Shown here: in pieces, positions 10,523 through 18,532 of the stretch
Position numbering within the stretch: position 1 is the stretch's first letter
Layout of the letters: the number at the start of each line of letters is the position of its first letter
DNA from: Micromonospora nigra
GTDB taxonomy: Bacteria; Actinomycetota; Actinomycetes; Mycobacteriales; Micromonosporaceae
Direction of reading: 5' to 3'
Assembly (NCBI RefSeq): GCF_900091585.1
Contig: NZ_FMHT01000003.1
Location: forward strand, 1,721,501 to 1,785,500
DNA: 64,000 bases
Notes under the pieces: model-generated
What the model saw: only the letters and a program-made list of their open reading frames with translations
Database searches by the model: none
Told to the model about the DNA's origin: nothing
Made by a program: the position numbers and the translations under genes

Positions 10523-10720
10523 ATGCCCCGACGCGACGAACACGACCACGAGGACCTGCAGGCGCTCGGCCAGCCACCGGAGGGCACCGACACGCTGCCC
10601 GAGCCGGACTTCGCCAACGAACACGACCGCACCGCCGTCGACCGGGACATCGTCACCGGCGCGGACGCCGACGAGCGCGAGCCCGAGTCACCGCACGGCT
10701 GGGCCGGCATGGAGCGCTGA
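10523..10720 (+). CDS. Small hydrophilic hypothetical protein
   Basis: 65 residues, rich in Asp, Glu, Arg and His, with no hydrophobic stretch or known domain. A GAGCGCGAG sequence lies before the ATG. The codon third positions are GC-rich, which supports coding. It is followed at once by a strong hairpin and then the convergent DUF1360 gene. No function can be assigned. Confidence 0.5.
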   Translation: MPRRDEHDHEDLQALGQPPEGTDTLPEPDFANEHDRTAVDRDIVTGADADEREPESPHGWAGMER

Positions 10721-10724
10721 CCCC

Positions 10725-10762
10725 CACCCGCCCGTCGCGGACCTGGTCCCGACGGGCGGGTG
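10725..10762. terminator. Bidirectional terminator hairpin
   Basis: Perfect 13-bp stem CACCCGCCCGTCG (10725-10737) with CGACGGGCGGGTG (10750-10762) and a 12-base loop, between the convergent genes ending at 10720 and 10781. Confidence 0.7.
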
Positions 10763-10780
10763 CACGGTCGTCCCACGCCG

Positions 10781-11311
10781 TCAGTCCTCGTCGTCGCCCT
10801 CGGCGGCCTGCTGCGCCACCGCGTAGGCCATCTGGAGGAAGTCCGAGGCGGCCACCGCCGTCAGCGCGGTGGCGACCAGCCGGGTGAGCCGGGGAACCAG
10901 CACCAGCCCGCCGGTGAGCCCGGTGGCCACCCAGACCGCGAGGCAGAACGGGCAGCTCAGCAGTTCACCGATGGCGTGCCGGGCGGAGCTGCCGGAGTCG
11001 CGTACCTGCTCCATCACCTCGCCACTGCCGATGGGCCGGTCGTAGCGGGTGAACGGGGCCCGCAGCGGGCTGGTCACCGCGTCCTTGGACAGCAGCCGGC
11101 TCAGCTTGTGGGTGGCGACGGCGAGCAGCACCACGTCTGCGGGTGCCGGTCGCTCCGGCACGGGACGGCCGGTCACCCGGACCAGCCCGGCGATGGCGGC
11201 GGTCACGCCCGCGTAGGTGCCCATCGCCGCCAGGTAGCCGCCGAGCGGCCGGTGTTCGTGCGGCGCGTAGGCCTGGCGCAGCCTCGCCACCTTCTGCTTC
11301 AGGTCGCTCAC
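10781..11311 (-). CDS. DUF1360 family membrane protein
   Basis: 176 residues with a hydrophobic segment near residues 25-45 and a longer hydrophobic stretch around 115-160. It contains 'THKLSRLLSKDAVTSPLRAPFTRY' and 'ELLSCPFCLAVWVATGL', the hallmark of DUF1360, in which the CxxC pair is conserved (as in Bacillus YjcA-like sporulation proteins). The role in actinomycetes is unknown. The N-terminal helix (MSDLKQKVARLRQAYA) is charged and cytoplasmic. The tail ends in an acidic EGDDED. Confidence 0.82.
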   Translation of the reverse strand: MSDLKQKVARLRQAYAPHEHRPLGGYLAAMGTYAGVTAAIAGLVRVTGRPVPERPAPADVVLLAVATHKLSRLLSKDAVTSPLRAPFTRYDRPIGSGEVMEQVRDSGSSARHAIGELLSCPFCLAVWVATGLTGGLVLVPRLTRLVATALTAVAASDFLQMAYAVAQQAAEGDDED

Positions 11312-11369
11312 CCGGTCTCCTCACGGTCTCGGCGCGCCCCACGGTCGCGGGGAGCGGTGGCGTCGGTGG

Positions 11370-11690
11370 TCAGCCGGCCTGGAGGTTGTCGGCCACCACA
11401 CGGGCGAGGCCGGTCAGCGCCTCGTCGGCCATCCGTTCGACGTCCGGCCCGCCGTCGAGTTCGAGCCGCACGCGGGCCCCGCCCGAATCCGCCGGGTCGA
11501 CCCTGAGCTCGCCGGACCATTCGCCGGCCCCACGCCAGCGGGCCCGCAGCTCCTCCGCGTCGAACTCCTCGGCCGGGCTGCCGTCGCCGCGCAGGGGTCC
11601 GGGCAGCCACGCCGACGCGCGGGCCGGATCGGTGGCGGTGTTGAAGACGACCTCGGGGGGCGCCGACAGGCCCCGCTCCGCGGAGGCCAT
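11370..11690 (-). CDS. SRPBCC-family protein
   Basis: 106 residues. It opens 'ASAERGLSAPPEVVFNTATDPARASAWLP', the first strand-helix pattern of the SRPBCC/polyketide-cyclase-like fold, and ends in the long helix 'VERMADEALTGLARVVADNLQAG'. The protein is shorter than usual for the fold but keeps both ends. The ligand is unknown. Its ATG overlaps the stop of the upstream gene by one base (TGATG), so translation is probably coupled. Confidence 0.7.
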   Translation of the reverse strand: MASAERGLSAPPEVVFNTATDPARASAWLPGPLRGDGSPAEEFDAEELRARWRGAGEWSGELRVDPADSGGARVRLELDGGPDVERMADEALTGLARVVADNLQAG

Positions 11691-12001
11691 CACGCGCTCC
11701 GCAGCCGGTTGGGGTCGACTTCTCGACCGGGGTGCCGGGCCAGGTACTCGGTCTCCAACTCGGCGGTACGGCGCAGGTGGTTGGCCAGCGCCGAGTCGGC
11801 CGCGTGCCGCAGGGTGTCCAGCCGGGTGCGGTGCAGGCTGTGCATCTCGCGGATGAGATCCTCGTCGGCCAGCTCGGCCGGGTCGACGCCGAGGTCGCCG
11901 TCGAGGTCCGCGCCCCTGCCCGGGTCGGGCGCCCGGTCGTCGCCCCACTCGGCGGCCCGCTGCTCCGGGCTGAACTCGTCCTGCTGTCGAGATCCGGTCA
12001 T
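11690..12001 (-). CDS. DUF6158-like hypothetical protein
   Basis: 103 residues. The first half is acidic and disordered. The second half is a helical block 'EDLIREMHSLHRTRLDTLRHAADSALANHLRRTAELETEYLARHPGREVDP' that I associate with the actinobacterial family DUF6158. The conserved RTxELExEYLxRHPxREVDPxRLR ending is notable. The ATG at 12001 follows GGGGGCGACG. It is coupled to the SRPBCC gene. Function is unknown. Confidence 0.68.
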   Translation of the reverse strand: MTGSRQQDEFSPEQRAAEWGDDRAPDPGRGADLDGDLGVDPAELADEDLIREMHSLHRTRLDTLRHAADSALANHLRRTAELETEYLARHPGREVDPNRLRSA

Positions 12002-12133
12002 CGTCGCCCCCCTGTCCGTGTTGGGTTGGCAGCTGTACGGATGCCCAGCCCCGCGAGCACCAAACCCCCGGGCGGACGGGCCGACTACGACACCGCGTCG
12101 GAGAGGGCGGGGCGTCCCGGTACCCTCGATGCC

Positions 12134-12634
12134 ATGAGGCGGCTCTGGACCCCGGCGTGGATCGCACGTCACGTGGCCATGGTCGTGCTGGTCACGGGCT
12201 TCCTCGCACTGGGCTGGTGGCAGCTCAGCCGGGCCGCCGGGGGCAACGCCATCAGCTGGGGATACGCGGTCGAGTGGCCGATCTTCGCGGGTTTCGTGGT
12301 GTTCGTCTGGTGGCGCGAGGTGCGGCACGCGCTGCGCGACGCGCAGGCCGACCCGGCCGGGGTGGCACCGTCCGCCGCCACAGACCCGTCGCCCGTCGCC
12401 GCCACGGCACCCGCCGACGCCGCCACCGCACCCCGACCGGCGGATGCCGGCGCGGCCACTGCGACGCGGCCCGGGGGTGCCACCGCGACGCGGCCGGGGG
12501 TACGCCGGCCGGTACGCGTCACGCGGGCCAGGTCCGACGCGGCGGAGGACGACGCCGACCTGGCCGCCTACAACCGCTACCTGTCATGGTTGAACGCCAA
12601 TCCGGGCGCGAAGCCCGGTGACTATCCCGGCTGA
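12134..12634 (+). CDS. Two-helix membrane protein, SURF1/glucitol-operon-activator-like
   Basis: 166 residues. Two membrane helices lie at about residues 13-31 and 43-60 ('HVAMVVLVTGFLALGWWQLSRA', 'AVEWPIFAGFVVFVWWREVRHAL'). A Pro/Ala/Thr-rich disordered region follows, containing an ATATRPGG-type duplication around residues 110-127, and the protein ends with 'DLAAYNRYLSWLNANPGAKPGDYPG'. Actinobacterial homologues carry inconsistent names such as transcriptional regulator or glucitol operon activator. I regard it as a membrane protein of unknown function. The next gene encodes a DUF3817 membrane protein, so a shared membrane role is possible. Confidence 0.72.
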   Translation: MRRLWTPAWIARHVAMVVLVTGFLALGWWQLSRAAGGNAISWGYAVEWPIFAGFVVFVWWREVRHALRDAQADPAGVAPSAATDPSPVAATAPADAATAPRPADAGAATATRPGGATATRPGVRRPVRVTRARSDAAEDDADLAAYNRYLSWLNANPGAKPGDYPG

Positions 12635-12659
12635 GCCGGGTTCGGAAGGACGGACGACG

Positions 12660-12995
12660 GTGCGCGCTGCCCTCACCCGCTACCGGTGGATCGCCTGGGT
12701 CGTCGGTGTGGTGCTGATCCTGCTGGTGGTGATCGGCATGCCCCTGAAGTACGGGTTCGACAACCCGGTGGTGGTGGAGACCGTGGGCCAGGTCCACGGC
12801 TTTCTCTACATGGTCTACCTGGTCGCGGCCTTCGACCTGTCCCGCCGGGCGGACTGGCCGCTGAAGCGGATGATCCTGGTGATGCTCGCCGGCACGGTGC
12901 CCTTCGTCTCGTTCTGGGCCGAACGGCGGGTCAGCTCGTGGGTCACCGCGCAGGAGGCCGCCGGGCAGCGCGCCCCGGAGCCGGTGGCGGGCTGA
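12660..12995 (+). CDS. DUF3817 family integral membrane protein
   Basis: 111 residues, three predicted membrane helices, with the DUF3817 signature 'YRWIAWVVGVVLILLVVIGMPLKYGFDNP...VGQVHGFLYMVYLVAAFDLSRRADWPLKRMILVMLAGTVPFVSFWAERRV'. GTG 12660 is chosen because GGAAGGA precedes it; a longer GTG start at 12618 would overlap the previous gene. Function is unknown. Actinobacterial DUF3817 genes commonly follow this two-helix neighbour, so the pair is probably an operon. Confidence 0.85.
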   Translation: MRAALTRYRWIAWVVGVVLILLVVIGMPLKYGFDNPVVVETVGQVHGFLYMVYLVAAFDLSRRADWPLKRMILVMLAGTVPFVSFWAERRVSSWVTAQEAAGQRAPEPVAG

Positions 12996-13002
12996 ACCGC
13001 CA

Positions 13003-13063
13003 CCACCACCGGCTGCGCGCGGGGACGCCACCACCGGCTGTGCACGGGGACCGCCACCACCGC
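13003..13063. repeat. Short imperfect tandem repeat (25-26 bp)
   Basis: Units starting CCACCACCGGCTG at 13003 and 13028, with a partial third at 13054. They fill the gap between two convergent genes. No hairpin is obvious. It is probably a slippage product and may replace the usual terminator. Confidence 0.6.
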
Positions 13064-13067
13064 CGGG

Positions 13068-13610
13068 TCAGCGGTTCGGCCGCCACGGGCCGAATGCGGC
13101 AAGCGGGTCAGCCCAGCCGCCGCCGGCGTTCATCTCGCGGGCCCGACGCACTGCCCGGCTGACCTGGCCGAACTGGCGCTCGTCGTCGCTGCTGAACAGC
13201 AGGATCTCGGCACCCCGGCACCGGCCCCACAGCTCGTGGGGAGGGGGGCGCCAGCGGTCGCCGGCGACTGCGAGCAGCACCGGCAGCAGGAAGACCGCGC
13301 CGAGCAGCAGGTACGCGCCGGCGGTGAGCCGTTGCAGCCCACCGCTGAAGCCGAGCAGCACACCGACCCCGGCGACCACTGCGGCGCTGACGACGGTCGC
13401 CCGCACCGCGACCCGGTCGTGCGGCCCGCGGGTGGTGTGCAGGTGGGTCAGGTCGGCCACGCGCCAGGTGCCGCCGCCGACGCTGAACTGTTCGGTGGTC
13501 ACGACGATCCCGGGTCGGGCGTAGAGCAGGTTGGTGGTTTCTCTGGTTCCTCCACCGGCGGTCACCTTCGGTGATCGCGGCGGACGCGTCGTTGCGCGCT
13601 CACGATGCAC
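13068..13610 (-). CDS. DUF6232-like membrane protein
   Basis: 180 residues. The middle contains 'VTTEQFSVGGGTWRVADLTHLHTTRGPHD', then two adjacent membrane helices (about 85-130, 'ATVVSAAVVAGVGVLLGFSGG', 'GAYLLLGAVFLLPVLLAVAG') and a cytoplasmic tail 'RGAEILLFSSDDERQFGQVSRAVRRAREMN'. This layout matches the small actinobacterial DUF6232 family. GTG 13610 has GGAGG seven bases upstream. A downstream GTG at 13565 is possible but has a poor ribosome site. Function is unknown. Confidence 0.7.
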   Translation of the reverse strand: MHRERATTRPPRSPKVTAGGGTRETTNLLYARPGIVVTTEQFSVGGGTWRVADLTHLHTTRGPHDRVAVRATVVSAAVVAGVGVLLGFSGGLQRLTAGAYLLLGAVFLLPVLLAVAGDRWRPPPHELWGRCRGAEILLFSSDDERQFGQVSRAVRRAREMNAGGGWADPLAAFGPWRPNR

Positions 13611-14124
13611 GGTGTTCCTCCACGGCTGGCCCAGCCGGACGGCCCCCGCCGCCTCGCGCATCCCACGCCGGTCGACGGGATTCCCGGCTGTGCGACCCAT
13701 TCTGTGACCTGCCCGCCAACGCCGGAGCCCGGTTTGTCCACCGGCCGGGCCGTTGGCCGAGTCACCCACGCCGGGATCAGCCCTCCAAGTCCGTCTTGTC
13801 GGGCATAACCACTCCGGGGGCAACGTCATGCGTCTACAACGACGAATCGCTCTTATCTCGCTAAAGGCCCGAACACGCCTGCCGGCGCCCGTGCAGAACC
13901 CCGCCCCGCGCCCGTGCCGAACCCGCCCGTCGGCAACGGAGGATGCTCGGCCAGGCCGTCACACGGCCACCAGTCGTCCCGGCTTCCCCTGCGGGCCACA
14001 CCCGTCACGTACTAGGTTGGGCCGGTCGGGCCCGGTCCACCGCCGTCCACCCGGACGGCACCGGTCCGGCGCCGCCGCGGACCCCGGCAACCCGCGACGG
14101 CCGGTGAGAGGAGCTTTCCCGCTC
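13611..14124. other. Intergenic region upstream of the NlpC/P60 gene
   Basis: About 510 bases between divergent genes. The stretch around 13760-13870 is less GC-rich than its surroundings (it includes TTATCTCGCTAAAGGCC) and probably contains the promoter. An open frame from ATG 13828 is continuous with the NlpC gene but encodes an Arg/Pro-rich sequence and is probably untranslated. I looked for a c-di-AMP (ydaO) riboswitch, which precedes some actinobacterial wall hydrolase genes, and could not recognise its conserved boxes. Confidence 0.5.
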
Positions 14125-15096
14125 TTGTCGTCACTCAGGAACACGTTGCGGGCCCTGACGGTCGCCCTCCTGTCGGTCGCGCTGATCGCGCCGGCCACGG
14201 TGGCCCGGGCCGAGCCGACCCCCACCGAGCTGACCCGGCGGATCGAGAAGTCCTCCGCCGAGTTGGAGCGGGTGGTGGAGGCGTACAACGGCTTGGCCGA
14301 GAAGATGAAGGCCAACCGGGCCGCCGTCGACCGACTGCGGGAGCGCATCGGCCCGTTGGAACAGCAGACCGAACGCAGCCGGGCCGACGTGGGGCAGCTC
14401 GCGGTCGCCGCGTACAAGACCGGCAGCCTGGCCGGCGCGGACGCGCTGCTGCGCGCCGGGGACCCGACCTCGGTGCTGGACCGCCTCAGCGCCCTCGACC
14501 AGCTGACCCGGCAGCGGCAGGCACGCATCGCCACCTACACCGCCGACCAGCGTCGGCTGCTCGACGAGAAGACCCGGCTCGACGTGACGCTCAACCGACA
14601 GGCCGCGCAGTCCCGCGAGCTGAAGACTGCCCGTACCCGCATCGAACGGGACCTGTCGTCGCTGTACGAGATGCGCCGGCAGGCGTACGGCCGGGCCACG
14701 GAGCAGCCGGCGGCACGCCCGGACAGCGCCGCCGACGCGCCCGCCGTGTCGGGCCAGGCCGGCGTGGCCGTGCGGTACGCGTACGGGGCGCTGGGCAAGC
14801 CGTACTCCTGGGGCTCCGCCGGCCCGAACGGCTACGACTGCTCCGGGCTGACCTCGGCCGCCTGGCGGGCGGCGGGCAGGTCGCTGCCGCACAACACCCG
14901 GATGCAGTGGAGCGCGGTGGCCCACATCGGCCGGGACGAGCTGCGCCCGGGTGACCTGGTCTTCTACCGAGGGCTCGGCCACGTCGCGCTGTACGTCGGC
15001 GGCGGGCAGGTGATCGACGCGCCCAGCGCGGGGCGCAACGTGCTCAAGCGGGGCATGAACCTGATGCCCATCCTGGGCTACGGCCGGGTGCGCTGA
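14125..15096 (+). CDS. Secreted NlpC/P60 peptidoglycan endopeptidase with coiled coil
   Basis: About 323 residues. A signal peptide ends near 'ATVARA|EP'. A long coiled coil follows (about 35-185, 'RRIEKSSAELERVVEAYNGLAEKMKANRAAVDRLRERIGPLEQQTERS'), then an NlpC/P60 domain with catalytic Cys239 in YDCSGL and His286 in GLGHVALYVGG. Such RipA/RipC-like enzymes cut stem peptides during cell separation. The coiled coil is typically the autoinhibitory or FtsEX-interacting part. TTG 14125 has AGAGGAG upstream; an in-frame GTG at 14104 is an alternative that lengthens the signal peptide. Confidence 0.92.
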   Translation: MSSLRNTLRALTVALLSVALIAPATVARAEPTPTELTRRIEKSSAELERVVEAYNGLAEKMKANRAAVDRLRERIGPLEQQTERSRADVGQLAVAAYKTGSLAGADALLRAGDPTSVLDRLSALDQLTRQRQARIATYTADQRRLLDEKTRLDVTLNRQAAQSRELKTARTRIERDLSSLYEMRRQAYGRATEQPAARPDSAADAPAVSGQAGVAVRYAYGALGKPYSWGSAGPNGYDCSGLTSAAWRAAGRSLPHNTRMQWSAVAHIGRDELRPGDLVFYRGLGHVALYVGGGQVIDAPSAGRNVLKRGMNLMPILGYGRVR

Positions 15097-15110
15097 GGCA
15101 CCGGCACGGC

Positions 15111-15144
15111 GACGGCCGGCGTTCCCGTGGGAACGCCGGCCGTC
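15111..15144. terminator. Bidirectional terminator hairpin
   Basis: GACGGCCGGCGTTCCC (15111-15126) is perfectly complementary to 15129-15144, with only two bases between. A stem of about 14 bp is expected. It lies between the convergent NlpC and sigma factor genes. Confidence 0.8.
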
Positions 15145-15165
15145 GGTGATGTCGGCTCCTGCCGG

Positions 15166-16167
15166 TCAGGCCGCCTGGAGCCCCTCGGCTCGGGCCAGCT
15201 CGCGGAGCCGGCCCAGCGCCTGGATCTCCAGCTGCCGGATCCGCTCGCGGGACAGCGAGAACCGCGAGGCGACCTCGGTGAGCGAGTGCTCCCGCCCGTC
15301 CTCCAGGCCGTACCGGGCCCGCATGATCCCTGCGGACCGGTCGTCGAGGTGGTTGAGCAGGCCCTCGATGCGCTGCCGCTCCAGGCCGGTGAGGACGATC
15401 TCCTCCGGCGACGGGGCGTCACTGTCGGCGACCAGGTCACCGAGTTTGGTGTCGCCGTCGTCGCCGACCGGGGTGTCCAGTGACACCGTGTCCTGCGACC
15501 AGCGGACCAGCTCGTTGACCCGTTCCACGGTGACCCCGAGCGACGCCGCGATCTGCTCCGGCTCCGGGTCGCCGCCCAGCTCACGGGTGAGCTGACGGGC
15601 CACGTTGCGCATCCGGTTGACGTCCTCCACCAGGTGCACCGGCAGCCGCACGGTGCGTTCCTGCTGGGCGATCGCCCGGCTGATGGCCTGACGGATCCAC
15701 CAGGTGGCGTAGGTGGAGAACTTGAAGCCCCGCTCGTAGTCGAACTTCTCGACCGCCCGGACCAGGCCGGTGTTGCCCTCCTGGATCAGATCCAGCATGG
15801 GCATTCCCGACCGCACGTAACGCCGGGCGATCGACACGACCAGTCGCAGGTTCGCCCGGATGAACAGATCCTTGGCCCGCTCGCCGTCGGCGACCAGCCG
15901 CTCCAGCTCGTCCCGGCCGACACCGGCGGGAACGCGGTCGGAGTCGAGCAGGTGCTCGGCGTAGAGGCCGGCCTCGATCGCCTTCGAGAGATCGACCTCG
16001 GTGGCGGCGTCCAGCAGTGGCGTCCGGGAGATCTCGTGAAGGTAGACTCCGACCAGGTCGCGCTCCTCGGCGACCTCGTCGGTTCGCATGCCGATGTTCT
16101 TGTCCACGGTGCCCACGGTCCCCTCGCTCGCGCCGGTTGCCCGGTTCCTTGCCATCCCCACGTCCAT
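15166..16167 (-). CDS. RNA polymerase sigma factor, sigma-70 group 2 (HrdB/SigB-like)
   Basis: 333 residues. Region 1.2 is 'DLVGVYLHEISRTPLLDAATEVDLSKAIEAG'. Region 2 is 'RLVVSIARRYVRSGMPMLDLIQEGNTGLVRAVEKFDYERGFKFSTYATWWIRQAI', with the core-binding and -10-recognition segments intact. Region 3 is 'EDVNRMRNVARQLTRELGG', and the region 4 helix-turn-helix is 'SLTEVASRFSLSRERIRQLEIQALGRLR'. The protein lacks the long N-terminal extension of principal sigma factors, so a group 2 (non-essential, stress or stationary-phase) role is inferred. ATG 16167 follows GGGGGAGGG. A later ATG at 16155 is possible. Confidence 0.93.
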   Translation of the reverse strand: MDVGMARNRATGASEGTVGTVDKNIGMRTDEVAEERDLVGVYLHEISRTPLLDAATEVDLSKAIEAGLYAEHLLDSDRVPAGVGRDELERLVADGERAKDLFIRANLRLVVSIARRYVRSGMPMLDLIQEGNTGLVRAVEKFDYERGFKFSTYATWWIRQAISRAIAQQERTVRLPVHLVEDVNRMRNVARQLTRELGGDPEPEQIAASLGVTVERVNELVRWSQDTVSLDTPVGDDGDTKLGDLVADSDAPSPEEIVLTGLERQRIEGLLNHLDDRSAGIMRARYGLEDGREHSLTEVASRFSLSRERIRQLEIQALGRLRELARAEGLQAA

Positions 16168-16597
16168 CAGCCCTCCCCCGCAACTTGCGCCCTGTCATCC
16201 GGTGCTGACATCTACACAACAGATGAGACGCGCCGGGGATTCCATGTCGTGAGTCGAAAGTGTCACGAATGCCTGATAATCCGCTGAGAGCACGGTCCAT
16301 GTTTGCTGTCAGCATCCCGTCGGCGACGAACCTGACAGGCACCCCGTGAGGTCGGTGGCTCCCGCGACGCCGGCCACCCGATCCACGGCAACGCTGCCGG
16401 TCAGCGGGCACAGCGACCCGGATCACCACCATGCTGCGATCCTGGTCACCGCTGACGACGGGTCTCACTGCTGATAACGGCTCGATGGACCGCTCGGTTC
16501 ATCCACGCCGGTGTTATTACCCCGGCCCCTGGAGGAACAACCTCAACCCCCGCCGTATGCCCGATCCACCCGACGGTGTGCCGGGAACCGTCCCGCC
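16168..16597. other. Intergenic region between sigma factor and murQ
   Basis: About 430 bases without a supported gene. The part at 16230-16290 is lower in GC and probably holds the sigma factor promoter (minus strand). I could not fix a -35/-10 pair with confidence. The apparent plus-strand frames crossing this region have shadow-type composition. Confidence 0.4.
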
Positions 16598-16665
16598 GGG
16601 CTCCGGAGGCGGCGGGGCTCCGGAGGCGGCGGGGCTCCGGAGGCGGCGGGGCTCAGGAGGCGAGC
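16598..16665. repeat. 17-bp tandem repeat running into the murQ stop codon
   Basis: Three perfect copies of GGGCTCCGGAGGCGGCG (16598-16614, 16615-16631, 16632-16648) and a fourth, degenerate copy (16649-16665) that contains the murQ TGA (16653-16655) and its last codons. Each unit contains the palindrome CTCCGGAG. The array appears to be an expansion of the gene's own 3' end. Confidence 0.88.
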
Positions 16666-17603
16666 AGGGCGAGCGCGCCGCGGACCTGGTCCCCGCAGCG
16701 GGCGAGCGCGGCCCGCGCGGCCGGGATCCCCGCCCCGGAGACCAGCGAGACCAGGGCGGTCTTCAGGTTGCCGCCGGCCTCGTCGAGGACGCGTCGGGAC
16801 ACCTCCTCGGCACACCCCGTCGCCTCGACCAGGATCGAGATCGTCCGCCCGCGGAGCTTCGCGTTCGTCGCCACCACGTCGACCATGAGGTTCGAGTAGA
16901 CCCGGCCGAGGCGCACCATCACGGCCGTGGAGAAGGCGTTCAGCACCAGCTTCTGCGCGGTGCCCGCCTTCATCCGTGTCGATCCGGTGACCACCTCCGG
17001 CCCGGTGTCGACCCCGATGAACACGTCCACGGCGTCCGCGGCCTTCGCGTGCGGGTCCGCGCACACCAGCACCGTCGAGGCGCCCTTGGCCCGTGCCGCG
17101 GCGAGCGCCCCGAGCACGTACGGGGTGCGCCCGCTGGCCGCCAGGCCGACCACCAGGTCCCCCGCCTGGACGCAGTCGGCCGACTCGGCCGCGCCGACCC
17201 GCTCGTCGTCCTCGGCGTCCTCCACCGCCTGCCACATGGCGTCCCGGCCCCCGGCGAGGTGGGCGCAGAACCAGTCCCGCGGAGAGTTGAACGTGGGGGT
17301 CAGCTCCACCGCGTCGAGCACGCCGAGCCGGCCGGACGTGCCCGCACCGAAGTAGTGCACCCGCTGGCCGCCGCGCAGGGCCGCCACCGCCAGGTCCACC
17401 GCCTCGCTGATCTCGTCGAGAACGGCGGCCACCGCCGCCGGGGCCCGCCGGTCCGCCTCGTTGATGACGGCGAGCACGTCGCGGGTGGACATGAGGTCGA
17501 GGTCGACGCTGTGCGGGTTGCGCTGTTCGGTGGGGGCGTACACCCGCACCACCGGGCGGATCGGCGCGGCGACCTCGCGCGGCTCCAGGGCGCCGGCGGT
17601 CAC
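16653..17603 (-). CDS. murQ: N-acetylmuramic acid 6-phosphate etherase
   Basis: Cleaves the lactyl ether of MurNAc-6-phosphate to GlcNAc-6-phosphate in peptidoglycan recycling. 316 residues with the SIS-domain signature 'VHYFGAGTSGRLGVLDAVELTPTFNSP', 'VVGLAASGRTPYVLGAL' and 'VTGSTRMKAGTAQKLVLNAFSTAVMVRLG', which are diagnostic of MurQ. The catalytic Glu lies in the DAVELTPTF segment. GTG 17603 overlaps the stop of the RpiR regulator gene (GTGA), so regulator and enzyme are co-translated. The 3' end sits in a 17-bp tandem repeat. Confidence 0.95.
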   Translation of the reverse strand: MTAGALEPREVAAPIRPVVRVYAPTEQRNPHSVDLDLMSTRDVLAVINEADRRAPAAVAAVLDEISEAVDLAVAALRGGQRVHYFGAGTSGRLGVLDAVELTPTFNSPRDWFCAHLAGGRDAMWQAVEDAEDDERVGAAESADCVQAGDLVVGLAASGRTPYVLGALAAARAKGASTVLVCADPHAKAADAVDVFIGVDTGPEVVTGSTRMKAGTAQKLVLNAFSTAVMVRLGRVYSNLMVDVVATNAKLRGRTISILVEATGCAEEVSRRVLDEAGGNLKTALVSLVSGAGIPAARAALARCGDQVRGALALLAS

Positions 17604-18514
17604 GACCGCCTCCGCCCCGAGCCCACCCGATGCGACCGAACGGCCTCGGCGGTGGCCTCCAGCGCCTTGCGGGCCCGGGCCCGGTTGCGCGCCGCCACCC
17701 CCACGAAGAGGCAGTCGACGACGGTCAACTGCGCCAGACGGCTGGCCATCGCGCCGGAACGGTAGGTGGTCTCCCGGGCCGCGGTGGTGAGCACGAAGTC
17801 GGCCACCTCGGTGATCGGCGACCGGGGGAAGTTGGTCAGCGCCACGGTGGCGGCACCGCGCGCCTGCGCCTGCTCCAGCACCTCCACCACGTCGGAGGTG
17901 GTGCCGGTGTGCGAGATGCCCACCGCCACGTCACCCCGACCGAGCAGGGCGGCCGAGGTCAGGGCGGTGTGCACGTCCGGGAAGTAGAAGGCCGTACGGC
18001 CGATGCGGTGCAGCTTCTGCTGGAAGTCGGAGGCGACGAAACCGCTCGCACCCGCGCCGTAGATGTCGATCCGGCCCGCCCCGGCGATGGCCTCGACGAC
18101 CTCCTCACAGACGGCCGGGTCGAGCTGCTCGGCGGTCTCCTCGACCGCGCGGGCGTCGTTGAAGGCGATGGTCGCGATGATCTGCGCGAGGTCGGCCCCG
18201 GGCGGGATGTCCCCGCCGACGACGCGGGCGTCGGGCGGCTCGATCCGGCGGGCCGCCTCGGCGGCGAGCCGGATCCGCAGTTGCGGGTAGCCGTCCATGC
18301 CCACGGAGCGGCAGAACCGGATGACGGTCGCCTCGGAGGTGTCGGCGGCGGTGGCGAGGTCGGTGATGGTCCGGCGCGCCGCGTCCGCCGGGTCCGCGAC
18401 CACCAGCCGGGCGACGCGCTGCTCTGCCGGGGAGAGCGACGGCAGCAGCCCGCTGATGTGGACGATCAGCCCACCCGGCTCGTGACTCGCGGAAATCTTC
18501 GGACTCTTCGTCAC
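17600..18514 (-). CDS. MurR/RpiR family transcriptional regulator
   Basis: 304 residues. The N-terminal RpiR helix-turn-helix spans about 22-100 ('LSPAEQRVARLVVADPADAARRTITDLATAADTSEATVIRFCRSVGMDGYPQLRIRLA'). The C-terminal SIS sugar-phosphate-binding domain spans about 130-270 ('RIDIYGAGASGFVASDFQQKLHRIG...DVAVGISHTGTTSDVVEVL'). It is the local regulator of murQ, and by analogy with MurR the expected ligand is MurNAc-6-phosphate. The GTG lacks a ribosome site but lies seven bases downstream of TAAGTT, so the transcript is probably leaderless. A TGAAA-N5-TTTCA palindrome covers that -10, which suggests autoregulation. Confidence 0.92.
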   Translation of the reverse strand: MTKSPKISASHEPGGLIVHISGLLPSLSPAEQRVARLVVADPADAARRTITDLATAADTSEATVIRFCRSVGMDGYPQLRIRLAAEAARRIEPPDARVVGGDIPPGADLAQIIATIAFNDARAVEETAEQLDPAVCEEVVEAIAGAGRIDIYGAGASGFVASDFQQKLHRIGRTAFYFPDVHTALTSAALLGRGDVAVGISHTGTTSDVVEVLEQAQARGAATVALTNFPRSPITEVADFVLTTAARETTYRSGAMASRLAQLTVVDCLFVGVAARNRARARKALEATAEAVRSHRVGSGRRRS

Positions 18515-18517
18515 GCA

Positions 18518-18532
18518 TGAAACTTACTTTCA
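18518..18532. promoter_or_regulatory. Putative RpiR/MurR operator overlapping the -10 box
   Basis: TGAAACTTACTTTCA is an inverted repeat with half-sites TGAAA/TTTCA and a 5-base spacer. On the minus strand it contains TAAGTT (18526-18521), placed exactly where a -10 box for a leaderless start at GTG 18514 would be. It is the only copy of this palindrome I noticed in the window. It also overlaps the last bases of the next upstream gene. Confidence 0.65.

Noticed and set aside
12998..13063. Mini CRISPR-like array
   Set aside because: Units are contiguous, imperfect and lack spacers; it is an ordinary short tandem repeat.
13611..14124. c-di-AMP (ydaO) riboswitch upstream of the NlpC/P60 gene
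   Set aside because: Expected by analogy with some actinobacterial wall hydrolases, but I could not find the conserved boxes.
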